From Marinihelvus sp963695135 (GTDB lineage: Bacteria; Pseudomonadota; Gammaproteobacteria; Xanthomonadales; SZUA-36), in NCBI GenBank assembly GCA_963695135.1, contig CAVOGA010000001.1:1300273-1364272 (forward strand): a stretch of DNA of 64,000 nucleotides, in the 5' to 3' direction. The notes beneath the pieces were generated by a model that made no database searches, was not told the DNA's origin, and saw only the letters and a program-made list of their open reading frames with translations. Both the position numbers and the translations under genes were made by a program. Positions 9,448 through 18,730 of the stretch are shown in pieces; positions within the stretch are counted from its first letter, which is position 1, and each line of letters begins with the position of its first letter.

Positions 9448-12400
9448 ATGAAAAAGCATCTGACCTTGTTTGTGGCAGCGCTTGCCGCGGCATTTTTTAG
9501 CAACGACACGCTGGCCAAATCTGCGGGACAGGGCGCCATGGCCGAGCCGGTGACGGACCGTTACATCGTGGTTCTTAATCAGCCGTCACTGGTCGAGCGC
9601 ATGGTCACGCTGGAGCGGTCGCAGGGACCGCAGTCCAACGTCGCTATTCTGCGTGACACGGAAGGCCGGCTGGAGTTGAACTCGGATCTTGCGCGTGACG
9701 AACTCGGCGTCCTGGACCGGCAATTCGAAGATGTGCTCATTGGCATGAGTGCTGAGCTGGGTCGGGATCTGCAGCCCGACTTGCGCTATCGCATGGGACT
9801 GAACGGTTTCTCAGTGAAGCTGAACGCGCAGGAGGCGAAACGCCTGGCAACGCTCGACGGCGTGCGCTTCGTGCGAAAGGAAACCTTCGCAAAAATGCAG
9901 ACCGACGCGGGTCCCCGCTGGATCGGCGCGGAGGAAGTCTGGAACGGTGCGGGCAACCTGACGGCAAATCGAGGCGCCGGCGTGGTCGTTGGCATCATCG
10001 ACTCCGGTATCAACTGGGATCATCCGTCCTTCCAGGATCCGGGTCAGGGTGGAGGCGCAGGTTATGACCACGTCAATCCCTATGGGTCGCAGCTGGGCCT
10101 GTGCAGCAAACCATCGGTGCTCTGCAATGACAAGCTGGTCGGTGTTTATGACTTTGTGCAGGATATTCCGGGCACGGAGTTTGTCGAAAACAACAACGAC
10201 GGCTTTGATGACGGCGATCATGGCGCACACACGGCCGGCACCGTGGCCGGCAATCCGGTCGACTACGAGATCAGCGGCGTTCCCGTCACCGTCTCCGGGG
10301 TGGCGCCGAACGCCAACATTGTTTCCTACCGCGTCTGTCACCGCGAAAACCCGGACGAGCCGGACGCCGGCACCTGCGCCGGCTCCTGGATCCTGGCCGC
10401 CATTGACCAGGCCATTGCTGATGGCGTGGATGTGATCAACTACTCCCTCGGTTCGGAAGCATTTGACCCCTGGTTCAGCGCCGACGCGTTAACGTTCCTG
10501 AATGCCGTTAATGCCGGTATTTTCATCGCGGTTTCTGCTGGCAACTCCGGTCCGGACGCATCCACCGTCGGATCACCGGCCAACGCCCCCTGGTTGACAG
10601 CGGTTGGCGCGGCCACCCACGACCGCCAATTGCCCAATTTCACCATCAATCCGAACGCGGCAGACCTGGTCACGATTTTTTCCAGCCGTGGTCCCGCCCT
10701 GGCGCCGGTGCAGGATATCCTCAAGCCCAACGTCATGGCGCCGGGCTCCAATATCCTGGCGGCGGATAATGAATCCACCAACGTGGTGCTCAAAAGCGGC
10801 ACCTCCATGTCTTCCCCGCACGTGGCCGGCGCAGCTGCCCTGATCCTGGCGGACCGTCCCGGTTTGTCACCGTCGCAGGTCGCCTCGATGCTCGAGCTTT
10901 CGGCGACTGACGAGATCGCCAGGAATTACAACCTCCAGGCAGTCGATCATTTCGACACGGGCGCCGGGCGAATCCAGGTGGACCAGGCAATTCAGCTGGG
11001 GGTCTATCTTGATGAGACGGCCCAGAACTTCTTCGATGCGAACCCGGCGCAGGGCGGAAGTCCGCGTGACTTGAACCTTGCCAGCCTGTCAGATGCCAAC
11101 TGCCGGCCGTCCTGCACCTTTACGCGTCGCATCGGTTCATTTGCAAGTCAAAGCTGGAGCACCTCGGTGAGCGGTTTGCCCGCCGGCGTACAGGTCACCG
11201 TGGCGCCCCAGAGCTTCACGCTCAACGCGGGCCAGACCCAGGAAATTACCGTCAGCGTCGACACCAGCGGCGCGCCCTTTGACGAGTGGGTTTTTGGAAA
11301 AATCATTATCAGCAATCCGAACTTTCCGAATGCTGTCATGCCCTTGTCGGTTTTGCCGGCGTCACCGCGACTGCCGGAAGAAATCGCGATCAGCACGAAC
11401 CAGTCCTCGGGATTCCGGGATTTCGAGGTGGCCGGCCTGCCACCCATGACCGGGGCGGTCTTTGCCACCGGCGGGCTCCAGGAAAGCGACATCAACGTGT
11501 TCAACCTGGTGCAGGATCCGACCAATGGTGACGCCTTCGACGGTGGCGACGGCGTGGCTACCTTGCTGATTGATGTACCGCCGAACACCCTCCTGCTGCA
11601 CGCCGACACGCCCGCCTCAGACTCAAACGACGTAGACCTGTTTGTCGGGTTTGATGCCAACGGCAATGGCCGGGCCGAGGAAGGCGAAGTGATCTGTGAG
11701 AGCACGACGCCCCAGGACATCGAATCCTGCGACATCATCGACCCGCTGGTGGGGGACTGGTGGGTTGTGGTCCAGAACTGGGATGCCGGTGTAACCGGCG
11801 TTCCGGGACCGGCACAGGCAATCACCCTGGCCACGGCAGTGGTGTCGCCTTCGTCTGATTCAACGCTCGTCGCCACCGGGCCCGGCACCGGCGAAGAGTT
11901 CGAAACGTTCAACCTGCGCCTGGCCTGGAACAACCTGTCGGCGCTTAACGGCTCCGTCCTGTGGGGCGCCCTGCGCGTAACACCCAACCCTTCCGTCCCG
12001 CTGGTCAACGAGGTTGTGCCGGTGCGCCTTGAACGGAACGGCATCGCGCCCGAGAGCGCGCGCCCACTCCTGGATAACCGGGCAGTCGAATTTGCTCTTG
12101 CGGGCAACAGCGCCGCCGAGGCCTTGTACATCGATGTGCCTCCGGGCGTGACGTCGCTGGACGTTCTTGCAGCGGGCAGAACGGCCAGCCAGAGTAATGG
12201 CTTGCGGATCGAGCTCGTGCGCCAGCCCTTCAACGATGCCTTTGCCAATGCGCCGGGGGTTTCCTTCCCGGCTTCAACCCAGCCGGCTGCCTCCGGCACC
12301 GGTGGAAATGGCCAGGGTCCGCGGGCAACCGTCAACGGCGGGGTGACACCCGGCCGCTGGTTCGTGGTGGTGGAGAACACCAGCGCCAGCCCGGCATCTG

Positions 12401-13167
12401 TCAGCCTCACGGCGGGTATGGAGCACAGCGGCAGCCCGGTGAATGTTTTCGGTGGCCTGTGGCAGCCCGCATCCCGGCCGGGCATCAACCAGGGCTTTGA
12501 GTACACGCCGGCCGGCAACAACCGGGCTTTCCTCTGGTACACCTATGACCAGGATGGTTCACCGGTCTGGTACATCGCCTCGGCCGCACAGAGCGACAAC
12601 AACAGCTGGACCTCCGACCTGTTCCGTTTCACCAATGACGGCCCAAGTAACGTCGCCAGGCAGACCGGCACGAAGGTGGGTCAGGTGGGGATTACCATGC
12701 TCGGCGAGAGTGATGCGATCATGAGCTGGACCCTGTTCGGCGTCAGCGGCAGTGACCGGGCGGAACCGCTGTCGCGCAGCTGTCCGGAGAGCGTCACGCC
12801 GACCCAGAGCTTCACAGGACTCTGGTATCGCGGTGCTGACGGCCTTGGCGGTGCGAGTATCGTCGCCAACCGGACGTCCCAGGCGCACATCCACTACCTC
12901 TATGACGGCAACGGCCAGCCGCGCTGGCTGCTGGCCGCCGGAGACTTCGAGGACGAGGTGCTGCCGATGAATCAGTTCAGCGGCTTTTGCCCGACCTGCA
13001 CCGGCAGCGTGACCTTCCAGGAGGTCGGTTCCATCGGCGTCAGCTACTCGGACAACGCCACCGGCATCTGGGAAATGGACTTCGACTTTTTAAGTCCGGC
13101 AAGCGGCGGCACACAACGTCGTGACGGAATCCTGAGGCTCTCCGACACGCTAAGCTGCGTTCAGTAA
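9448..13167 (+). CDS. Secreted S8 (subtilisin-like) serine protease 2, intact paralogue
   Basis: Intact 1239-aa tandem paralogue of the preceding gene. In order: signal peptide (about residues 1-23), I9 propeptide (RYIVVLNQPS), and an S8 catalytic domain with D185 (GIIDSG), H258 (GDHGAH) and S453 (GTSMSSPH). It lacks the ~150-residue PA-like insertion of protease 1, so His to Ser is 195 residues instead of 343. An Fn3-like beta region and two GLW/WY repeats (GLWQPASRPG; GLWYRGADG) follow. The C-terminal repeats are much closer in DNA sequence to protease 1 than the N-terminal parts are. Codon use is like its neighbours. The GLW/WY repeats recur in secreted proteins of related gammaproteobacteria and may serve in surface attachment; that role is inference. 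Confidence 0.93.
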   Translation: MKKHLTLFVAALAAAFFSNDTLAKSAGQGAMAEPVTDRYIVVLNQPSLVERMVTLERSQGPQSNVAILRDTEGRLELNSDLARDELGVLDRQFEDVLIGMSAELGRDLQPDLRYRMGLNGFSVKLNAQEAKRLATLDGVRFVRKETFAKMQTDAGPRWIGAEEVWNGAGNLTANRGAGVVVGIIDSGINWDHPSFQDPGQGGGAGYDHVNPYGSQLGLCSKPSVLCNDKLVGVYDFVQDIPGTEFVENNNDGFDDGDHGAHTAGTVAGNPVDYEISGVPVTVSGVAPNANIVSYRVCHRENPDEPDAGTCAGSWILAAIDQAIADGVDVINYSLGSEAFDPWFSADALTFLNAVNAGIFIAVSAGNSGPDASTVGSPANAPWLTAVGAATHDRQLPNFTINPNAADLVTIFSSRGPALAPVQDILKPNVMAPGSNILAADNESTNVVLKSGTSMSSPHVAGAAALILADRPGLSPSQVASMLELSATDEIARNYNLQAVDHFDTGAGRIQVDQAIQLGVYLDETAQNFFDANPAQGGSPRDLNLASLSDANCRPSCTFTRRIGSFASQSWSTSVSGLPAGVQVTVAPQSFTLNAGQTQEITVSVDTSGAPFDEWVFGKIIISNPNFPNAVMPLSVLPASPRLPEEIAISTNQSSGFRDFEVAGLPPMTGAVFATGGLQESDINVFNLVQDPTNGDAFDGGDGVATLLIDVPPNTLLLHADTPASDSNDVDLFVGFDANGNGRAEEGEVICESTTPQDIESCDIIDPLVGDWWVVVQNWDAGVTGVPGPAQAITLATAVVSPSSDSTLVATGPGTGEEFETFNLRLAWNNLSALNGSVLWGALRVTPNPSVPLVNEVVPVRLERNGIAPESARPLLDNRAVEFALAGNSAAEALYIDVPPGVTSLDVLAAGRTASQSNGLRIELVRQPFNDAFANAPGVSFPASTQPAASGTGGNGQGPRATVNGGVTPGRWFVVVENTSASPASVSLTAGMEHSGSPVNVFGGLWQPASRPGINQGFEYTPAGNNRAFLWYTYDQDGSPVWYIASAAQSDNNSWTSDLFRFTNDGPSNVARQTGTKVGQVGITMLGESDAIMSWTLFGVSGSDRAEPLSRSCPESVTPTQSFTGLWYRGADGLGGASIVANRTSQAHIHYLYDGNGQPRWLLAAGDFEDEVLPMNQFSGFCPTCTGSVTFQEVGSIGVSYSDNATGIWEMDFDFLSPASGGTQRRDGILRLSDTLSCVQ

Positions 13168-13188
13168 ACGGCAGCGCCTGGGATGGCC

Positions 13189-13320
13189 GGGGTCAGAGGA
13201 TGGCTGCAGAGTATGGGGTCAGAGCAGAGTATGGGGTCAGAGTAAAGTGCCAGAGTGCGACACTCTGGCACTTTACTCTGACCCCAAATTTCCCTGAAAT
13301 TTCCTCTGACCCCAAATTTT
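13189..13320. repeat. Cluster of GGGGTCAGAG palindromic repeats (REP/MITE-like)
   Basis: The motif GGGGTCAGAG occurs in direct orientation at 13189, 13215 and 13233, and inverted (CTCTGACCCC) at 13276-13285 and again at 13305-13313. The core is a perfect 25-bp inverted repeat, 13233-13257 against 13261-13285, around a 3-nt spacer. A direct duplication of CTCTGACCCCAAATTT closes the cluster. Such sequences are dispersed in many gammaproteobacterial genomes and are often linked to RAYT-type transposases; none is encoded in this window. The core could also act as a bidirectional terminator between the convergent protease and kynU genes. Confidence 0.85.
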
Positions 13321-13321
13321 C

Positions 13322-14605
13322 CTAACCCCGCTTACGCCAGAGTTTTACCTGCTCCACGAATTTCCAGCAGTCCTCGAACCGGTTGTAGAGTGGCACCGGC
13401 GCCACGCGGATGATGTCCGGCTCGCGCCAGTCACCGACCACCCCGGCGGCGATCAGGGAGTCGAACAGGGCGCGGCCCGCGTCGCGGCCATCCCGGACGG
13501 CCAGTGACAGCTGGCAGCCGCGGCGGGCCGGGTCGGACGGCGTGATGATTTCCAGCACATCGTCAAGCTCCGCGCGGATCAGTTGCTCCAGGTAGCCGGT
13601 CAGGGCCAGGGACTTGTCCCTGAGCCGGTCAAAACCGGCCGCCTCGAAAATGTCCAGCGAAACGCGCAGCGGCGCGGTGGAAAAAATCGGGCTGTTGGAC
13701 ATGAGCCAGGCATCAACGCCGGGCGCCGGCATGAAGTCCGGACCCATGAGAAAACGGGTCGCCGGGTCGCAGCCCCACCAGCCATGCAGCCGGGGCAGGT
13801 CGTTACGGTCATGGTGCCGTTCGTGGACAAAGGCGCCACCGACGGCGCCGGGGCCGGCATTGAGGTACTTGTACGTGCACCAGGCGGCGAAATCCGCGCC
13901 GGCGCCGTGCAGGTCAAGCGATGTATTGCCTACCGAGTGGGCCAGGTCAAAACCGGCCATGGCGCCCGCCTTGTGCGCCGCCCGCGTGATGCGCTGCAGA
14001 TCAAAAGACTGCCCGGTGGCGTACTGCACCCCGGGCCACAGCACCAGCGCAACCCGCTCGCCCTCGCGCTGCAGGTAGTCTTCAAGCTCCGCCTCGTCGA
14101 TCAGCCGCTCCCCGCTGTTGGCGCCGAGCTCCACCAGGCATTCGTCCGGGTTCAGCCCGTGGAAGCGCAGCTGGGACTCCACCGCATAGCGATCGGAGGG
14201 AAAGGGCTGGCGCTCAATGACGATGCGGTTTCGTTCGCCTTGCGGACGGAAAAAGCTCACCATCATGAGGTGCAGGTTCACCGTCAGCGTGTTCATGGTC
14301 ACGACCTCGTCGGGCTTTGCCCCGACCAGGCGGGCCATGGGCTCCTTCAAGGCATCGAGATAGGTCATCCAGGGCCGCTCGCCCTTGAAGTGGCTCTCCA
14401 CGCCGAGGTCACGCCACTGCGCAAGCTCCTCGTCCATGAAGCCGGCAACGGCCCTGGGCTGCAGACCCAGTGAGTTGCCGCAGAAATAGCTTTGTTCCCC
14501 GTCGCCATGATGGGGAATCCAGAACGCCTCGCGCCATGCGCGAAGCGGATCCGCCTGGTCCAGTTGCTGTGCATGCAGGCGTGTCGTGTCGAGTGCTTGG
14601 TTCAT
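13322..14605 (-). CDS. kynU: Kynureninase
   Basis: PLP enzyme that cleaves kynurenine to anthranilate and alanine (tryptophan catabolism). The 427-aa product starts MNQALDTTRLHA, has the family's early NSLGLQP motif, the conserved FDLAHSVGN segment and the PLP lysine in the TYKYLNAGPG motif (about K246). The length is normal. The start at 14605 makes an ATGA overlap with the stop of the upstream formamidase gene, so the pair is translationally coupled. The apparent 713-aa fusion of the two proteins in one frame is produced by the frame break in the formamidase gene and is not taken as real. Confidence 0.95.
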   Translation of the reverse strand: MNQALDTTRLHAQQLDQADPLRAWREAFWIPHHGDGEQSYFCGNSLGLQPRAVAGFMDEELAQWRDLGVESHFKGERPWMTYLDALKEPMARLVGAKPDEVVTMNTLTVNLHLMMVSFFRPQGERNRIVIERQPFPSDRYAVESQLRFHGLNPDECLVELGANSGERLIDEAELEDYLQREGERVALVLWPGVQYATGQSFDLQRITRAAHKAGAMAGFDLAHSVGNTSLDLHGAGADFAAWCTYKYLNAGPGAVGGAFVHERHHDRNDLPRLHGWWGCDPATRFLMGPDFMPAPGVDAWLMSNSPIFSTAPLRVSLDIFEAAGFDRLRDKSLALTGYLEQLIRAELDDVLEIITPSDPARRGCQLSLAVRDGRDAGRALFDSLIAAGVVGDWREPDIIRVAPVPLYNRFEDCWKFVEQVKLWRKRG

Positions 14606-15385
14606 GGGCAAAGCTCCACGGGATAGAGTATCGGGCGGCTCGGGGTCGCATCGCTGAGCAATGGCGACAGGCCGAGTTCCAGCCAGTACAGGCCATCGGG
14701 CACCGAGTCGGGCACGAAGATCATCTCTGTCGCGCTGCGCCGTCCGGTGTCGAGACCCTCCGGTGCCTTCATTATCCGCCATACACCACCAGTAGCGGTG
14801 CACCAGGAGGCGGCCGCCGTCATGCGCCGGGTCCAGGGAGGGTGAATCCACCAGCAGATGTTTGGCCGGTTGCGCCGCCAGCCAGCGGATCGCTTCGTCG
14901 CTGAACACCGCGTAGGGGGCCGCGTGTTCGTAGGCCATGGAGCGGCGTTGCGGGTCGTTGGGCAGGCTGCGGATCACCGCGGCCTCCACCGGCAGGTCGC
15001 TGCGCCAGGCAGCCTGCAGTTCTTCCCGGGTAAAACGCGGGTATCCATCCTCTGATGGCTGCGCGTTGAGGCTGACCACCTGCGCCAGGCAGGGCTCCGG
15101 AAAGACCGTCTCCTGGACGCGCAACCGCTCCCGGGTCAGGTGCCCGCGGCACTCCGTGTGCGTGCCATGGCAGTGGGGCACCAGCTGGACGACCTCCGCA
15201 TTACAGGTCCCGCCAAGACGCACATCACCAATGTAGTCTCCGGCGCGCAGCGGTTTCGCGCTGGCCGGCTCATCGGTGAAAAAGGCCGGCTGTGGACCGT
15301 GCGGATCGAGGGGTATGGCAATGGGTATGCCGGCGCCGAAATCAACGTTCAGCTGGTGCTGGCTTAGAGATAGCGTTGCGATCAA
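14602..15385 (-). CDS. Kynurenine formamidase-like cyclase family protein; one frame break
   Basis: Metal-dependent hydrolase of the cyclase family, expected to convert N-formylkynurenine to kynurenine for the adjacent kynureninase. The metal-binding motif HCHGTHTECRGH is present near residues 70-81. A TTG at 15385 is proposed as start, giving about 260 aa; no ATG fits the domain start. The frame breaks near 14780-14792: before it the protein reads to LLVHRYWW, and after it the adjacent frame continues MIFVPDSVPDGLYWLELG to LYPVELCP at 14602. Net length is 3n+1, consistent with one extra base. Assignment as KynB is supported by coupling to kynU; a generic cyclase is the alternative. Confidence 0.8.
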
Positions 15386-15539
15386 TGGACTTGCTCCGGG
15401 AACCGGCCGCCGAGTATACCCAAGCAATGTGAAGCACGGTCCCGTGTCCACCGGGCCACGCATATTTCCGCCAGCCGGGACTGCGGAAAGTACTTATTTC
15501 GGTGTACCCTGCGCGCTGCGACAACACATCCAACCAGCC

Positions 15540-16556
15540 ATGCGCAAAGACCAGTTCACCTATGACCTGCCCGAGGAACTCATCGCCCAGCACCCGCTCG
15601 CCGAGCGGCGCGCCAGCCGCCTGCTGTGCCTGGACCGGCACAGTGGTGCGGTAGCCCACCGGAAGTTCGCCGATCTGCCCGGTCTGCTGGAACCCGGCGA
15701 TCTGCTGGTGTTCAACGATACGCGGGTGATTCCGGCCCGCCTTTATGCGCACAAGCCCTCCGGCGGCCGCGTCGAAATCCTCCTCGAGCGCCTGCTGCCC
15801 GGTGACCGCTGCCTGGCCCAGCTGCGGGTCAGTAAAAAGCCGGCGCCCGGCTCGTCGCTGCTGCTGGATGGTGGTGGTGAACTCGAGATCGTGAAGCGCG
15901 TCGCGCCGTTTTATGAACTGGCCCTGCGCAAGGGGCGCCTGGTGGATGTGCTAGAGGAGCAGGGCCATATGCCGTTGCCCCCCTATATCGCGCGGGAAGA
16001 CCAGGCCCTGGACCGGGACCGCTACCAGACCGTGTATGCCAGCCAGCCCGGCGCCGTGGCGGCGCCCACCGCCGGCCTGCACTTTGACGACGAACTGCTG
16101 CACGCGATAGACGAGCGGGGCGTGTCGCGCGCCTTTGTCACGCTGCACGTGGGCGCCGGCACCTTCCAGCCGGTACGCGCGGAAAACATCGAAGACCACG
16201 AGATGCACGCGGAGTACCTGGAGGTCAGCCAGGCGGTCTGTGATGCGGTCGCGGAAACCCGCGCCCGCGGCGGGCGCGTGATCGCCGTCGGCACCACCTG
16301 CGTGCGCAGCCTCGAGACCGCGGCGGCCGGTGGCGAGCTGCGTCCCTTTGCCGGGGACAGCCGCCTGTTCATCTACCCGGGCTACCAGTTCCGCGTCGTG
16401 GACGCGCTGATCACCAACTTTCACCTGCCGGAATCCACCCTGCTGATGCTGGTCAGCGCGCTCGCCAGCCGTGACACGATCATGGCGGCCTACGGCGAGG
16501 CCGTCCGCGAGCGCTACCGCTTTTTCAGCTACGGCGACGCGATGTTGATCGCCTGA
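15540..16556 (+). CDS. queA: S-adenosylmethionine:tRNA ribosyltransferase-isomerase QueA
   Basis: Transfers the ribosyl moiety of SAM to preQ1 in tRNA to form epoxyqueuosine, the step after Tgt. The 338-aa product begins MRKDQFTYDLPEELIAQ and carries the conserved FNDTRVIPARL, PTAGLHFD, HVGAGTF and ITNFHLPESTL motifs. Length matches the family. The start at 15540 is chosen over the upstream open frame because it begins the conserved domain. It heads a queA-tgt-yajC-secDF type cluster, interrupted here by one methyltransferase gene. Confidence 0.97.
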   Translation: MRKDQFTYDLPEELIAQHPLAERRASRLLCLDRHSGAVAHRKFADLPGLLEPGDLLVFNDTRVIPARLYAHKPSGGRVEILLERLLPGDRCLAQLRVSKKPAPGSSLLLDGGGELEIVKRVAPFYELALRKGRLVDVLEEQGHMPLPPYIAREDQALDRDRYQTVYASQPGAVAAPTAGLHFDDELLHAIDERGVSRAFVTLHVGAGTFQPVRAENIEDHEMHAEYLEVSQAVCDAVAETRARGGRVIAVGTTCVRSLETAAAGGELRPFAGDSRLFIYPGYQFRVVDALITNFHLPESTLLMLVSALASRDTIMAAYGEAVRERYRFFSYGDAMLIA

Positions 16557-16703
16557 TCACGCCCTGAACTCCGCCGTTGTCCCACAGCCTGACCCGGAGT
16601 CGGCGGACAGCAAAGGGTTATGGACTGGGCAGCGGCGGGGCAGGGTGGCAAAATAGCGACCCCGCGGCGCCCGGCGCTGAATCCGCAAACCGAGAGAATA
16701 CCC

Positions 16704-17456
16704 ATGTCCGAATTGCTGCAGCAGGTGCACGAGCGCGAATGGTTCTACACCTTCGAGCTGCCCGATGGCTCCACCACGCGCACCTATCATGACGGCGAGC
16801 TGGACTCGATCCACACGACGCGCTGGCGCATGCTCGAGCACCGGCTGGAAAAGGTCTATCCCGGCGGCTTTGCCGGTCTGACTGCCGTCGACCTGGCAGC
16901 CCACCAGGGCTGGTTTGCCTCCCGCCTGGCGCAGGCCGGCCTGCGCCGAATTACCTGCGTGGACCAGCGGGAAAGCCACGTGCGGGACAACCGGCTCATG
17001 GGACAGGTGCTCGGCCTCGATGAAATGCGCTACGTGCACAGCGATATCTTTGACCTGGACCTGGCCGAACTCGGCACCTTTGACGTGGTGCTTATGCTGG
17101 GCCTCCTATACCACCTGGAGAATCCGGTGGGCGCGCTGCGCCTGGCGCGTGCGCTGTGCAGCGACCTGTTCATCATTGAAACCCAGGTGGTGCCGGGCAT
17201 GAGCGGCATGGTGGACTTCGGCTCCTATCGATTCGTGCGTCCCTTGCAGGGCGCTTTCGGTCTGATCGATGAACTGAACGAAACGCATGGCCCGGAAGCG
17301 GGCGCCACCGGCATCTGCCTGGTGCCCAGCGTGGAGGCCCTGACCTGGCTGCTGAACAAGGTCGGTTTTCGTGACGTGGAAGTACTGCAGCCGCCGGCTG
17401 ACGCCTATGAGCAACTGCTCTACGGCAAGCGGGTCATGGTTGCGGCCCGGGTCTGA
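16704..17456 (+). CDS. Class I SAM-dependent methyltransferase, CmoB-like/Methyltransf_9 type
   Basis: A 250-aa SAM methyltransferase whose SAM-binding loop is the AVDLAAHQGWF region (about residues 58-68). The fold continues with the acidic YVHSDIFD motif and the LMLGLLYHLENP signature, which recurs in CmoB-type (tRNA cmo5U) enzymes and relatives. It is shorter than CmoB (about 320 aa), so I do not call it cmoB. The start at 16704 is preferred over an upstream open frame because it begins the conserved part. It sits between queA and tgt, both tRNA wobble-base modification genes; a tRNA target is possible but is inference. Confidence 0.8.
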   Translation: MSELLQQVHEREWFYTFELPDGSTTRTYHDGELDSIHTTRWRMLEHRLEKVYPGGFAGLTAVDLAAHQGWFASRLAQAGLRRITCVDQRESHVRDNRLMGQVLGLDEMRYVHSDIFDLDLAELGTFDVVLMLGLLYHLENPVGALRLARALCSDLFIIETQVVPGMSGMVDFGSYRFVRPLQGAFGLIDELNETHGPEAGATGICLVPSVEALTWLLNKVGFRDVEVLQPPADAYEQLLYGKRVMVAARV

Positions 17457-17462
17457 GCTGCG

Positions 17463-18570
17463 ATGGAGTTTACCCTCAGCCACACCGACGGCGTGGCGCG
17501 TCGCGGCGAGCTGCAGCATGGCCCGCGGCACGGTGCAGACGCCGGCCTTCATGCCCGTCGGCACCTACGGCACGGTCAAGGGCATGACCCCGGAGGATGT
17601 CCGCGCCACCGGCGCCGAGATCCTCCTGGGTAACACCTTCCACCTCATGCTGCGCCCCGGCACGGACGTGATCGAGGCCCATGGCGGGCTGCACCGTTTC
17701 ATGAACTGGAGCGGACCGATTCTCACCGATTCCGGCGGCTTCCAGGTCTGGAGCCTGGCGGAACGCCGCAAAATCACCGAGGAAGGGGTGACCTTTGCCT
17801 CGCCGGTGGACGGGGCGAAGATTTTCATGGGGCCGGAAGAGTCCATGGCCGTGCAGCGCTCGCTCGATTCCGACATCGTCATGGCCTTTGACGAGTGCAC
17901 GCCGTATCCGGCCACGGAGCGGGAGGCGGCGGATTCGATGCGCCTGTCCATGCGCTGGGCGCGCCGCTCAAAGGATGCCTTTGCGGGCAACCCCAACGCG
18001 TTGTTCGGAATCGTGCAGGGCGGCATCTATGAAGCCCTGCGCGAGGAGTCGGCCACGGCTCTGCGGGAGATTGGCTTTGACGGCTACGCAATCGGCGGCC
18101 TGGCGGTCGGTGAACCGGAGGAGGAGCGCAACCGGGTGCTGGATTTCACCGTACCGCACCTGCCGGAAGACGCCCCGCGCTACCTGATGGGCGTAGGGCG
18201 GCCGGAGGACATCATCGCCGCCGTGCGCCGCGGTGTGGACATGTTCGACTGTGTCATGCCAACCCGGAACGCCCGCAACGGCTTCTATTTCACCCGCCGC
18301 GGCGTGCTCAAGATACGCAACGCGCGGTTTCGCGATGACACGCGGCCCATCGACCCGGAGTGTGGCTGCCCGACCTGCCGGGGCTACTCCCGGGCCTACC
18401 TGAAACACCTGGAGCGCTGCAAGGAAATGCTTGGCGCACAGCTCGCCACGCTGCACAACCTGTGGTTTTACCAGGAGTTGATGCAGGGGCTGCGCGGAGC
18501 CATTGAGGCGGGGCGTCTTGATGCCTGGAGCGAGGCCACACTGGCGCGCATGCAGGAGGGTGTCGAGTAA
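17463..18570 (+). CDS. tgt: Queuine/preQ1 tRNA-ribosyltransferase Tgt; one frame break near the N-terminus
   Basis: Exchanges guanine-34 for preQ1 in GUN-anticodon tRNAs. The body reads TPAFMPVGTYGTVK, LTDSGGFQVW, MAFDECTPYP, GVDMFDCVMPTR and the zinc motif CGCPTCRGYSRAYLKHL. The natural start is ATG 17463 (MEFTLSHTDGVARRGEL); the frame then breaks at about 17510-17520 and resumes as ARGTVQTPAFM. Total length 3n+1 fits one extra base and a 368-aa protein, the family norm. It lies 6 nt after the methyltransferase gene and upstream of yajC-secDF. Confidence 0.93.
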
Positions 18571-18605
18571 CGCTCAAGGTAAGTATTTTCCGGCTTGCGT
18601 TGGGC

Positions 18606-18611
18606 TATAAT
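18606..18611 (+). promoter_or_regulatory. Candidate -10 box upstream of yajC-secDF
   Basis: A perfect TATAAT lies about 120 nt before yajC. No good -35 element is present at 16-18 nt spacing, so this is weak evidence for a promoter serving yajC-secD-secF independently of queA-tgt. Confidence 0.3.
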
Positions 18612-18730
18612 GCGCCGCTTGCCTCCGGCGCCTTTGAATTTCCCGGCCCGGGACCCCATTAAGCGCAGATGGAGCGCCCGCTATGGCGGCGCGCGTTGCG
18701 AAGAATTGAAAAAATAAACCGAGGGACCTC

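Noticed and set aside
13322..15463. A single 713-aa formamidase-kynureninase fusion protein
   Set aside because: The formamidase C-terminus (MIFVPDSVPDGLYWLELG ... LYPVELCP) lies in the adjacent frame and ends with an ATGA overlap at kynU, so the fusion arises only from a one-base frame break.
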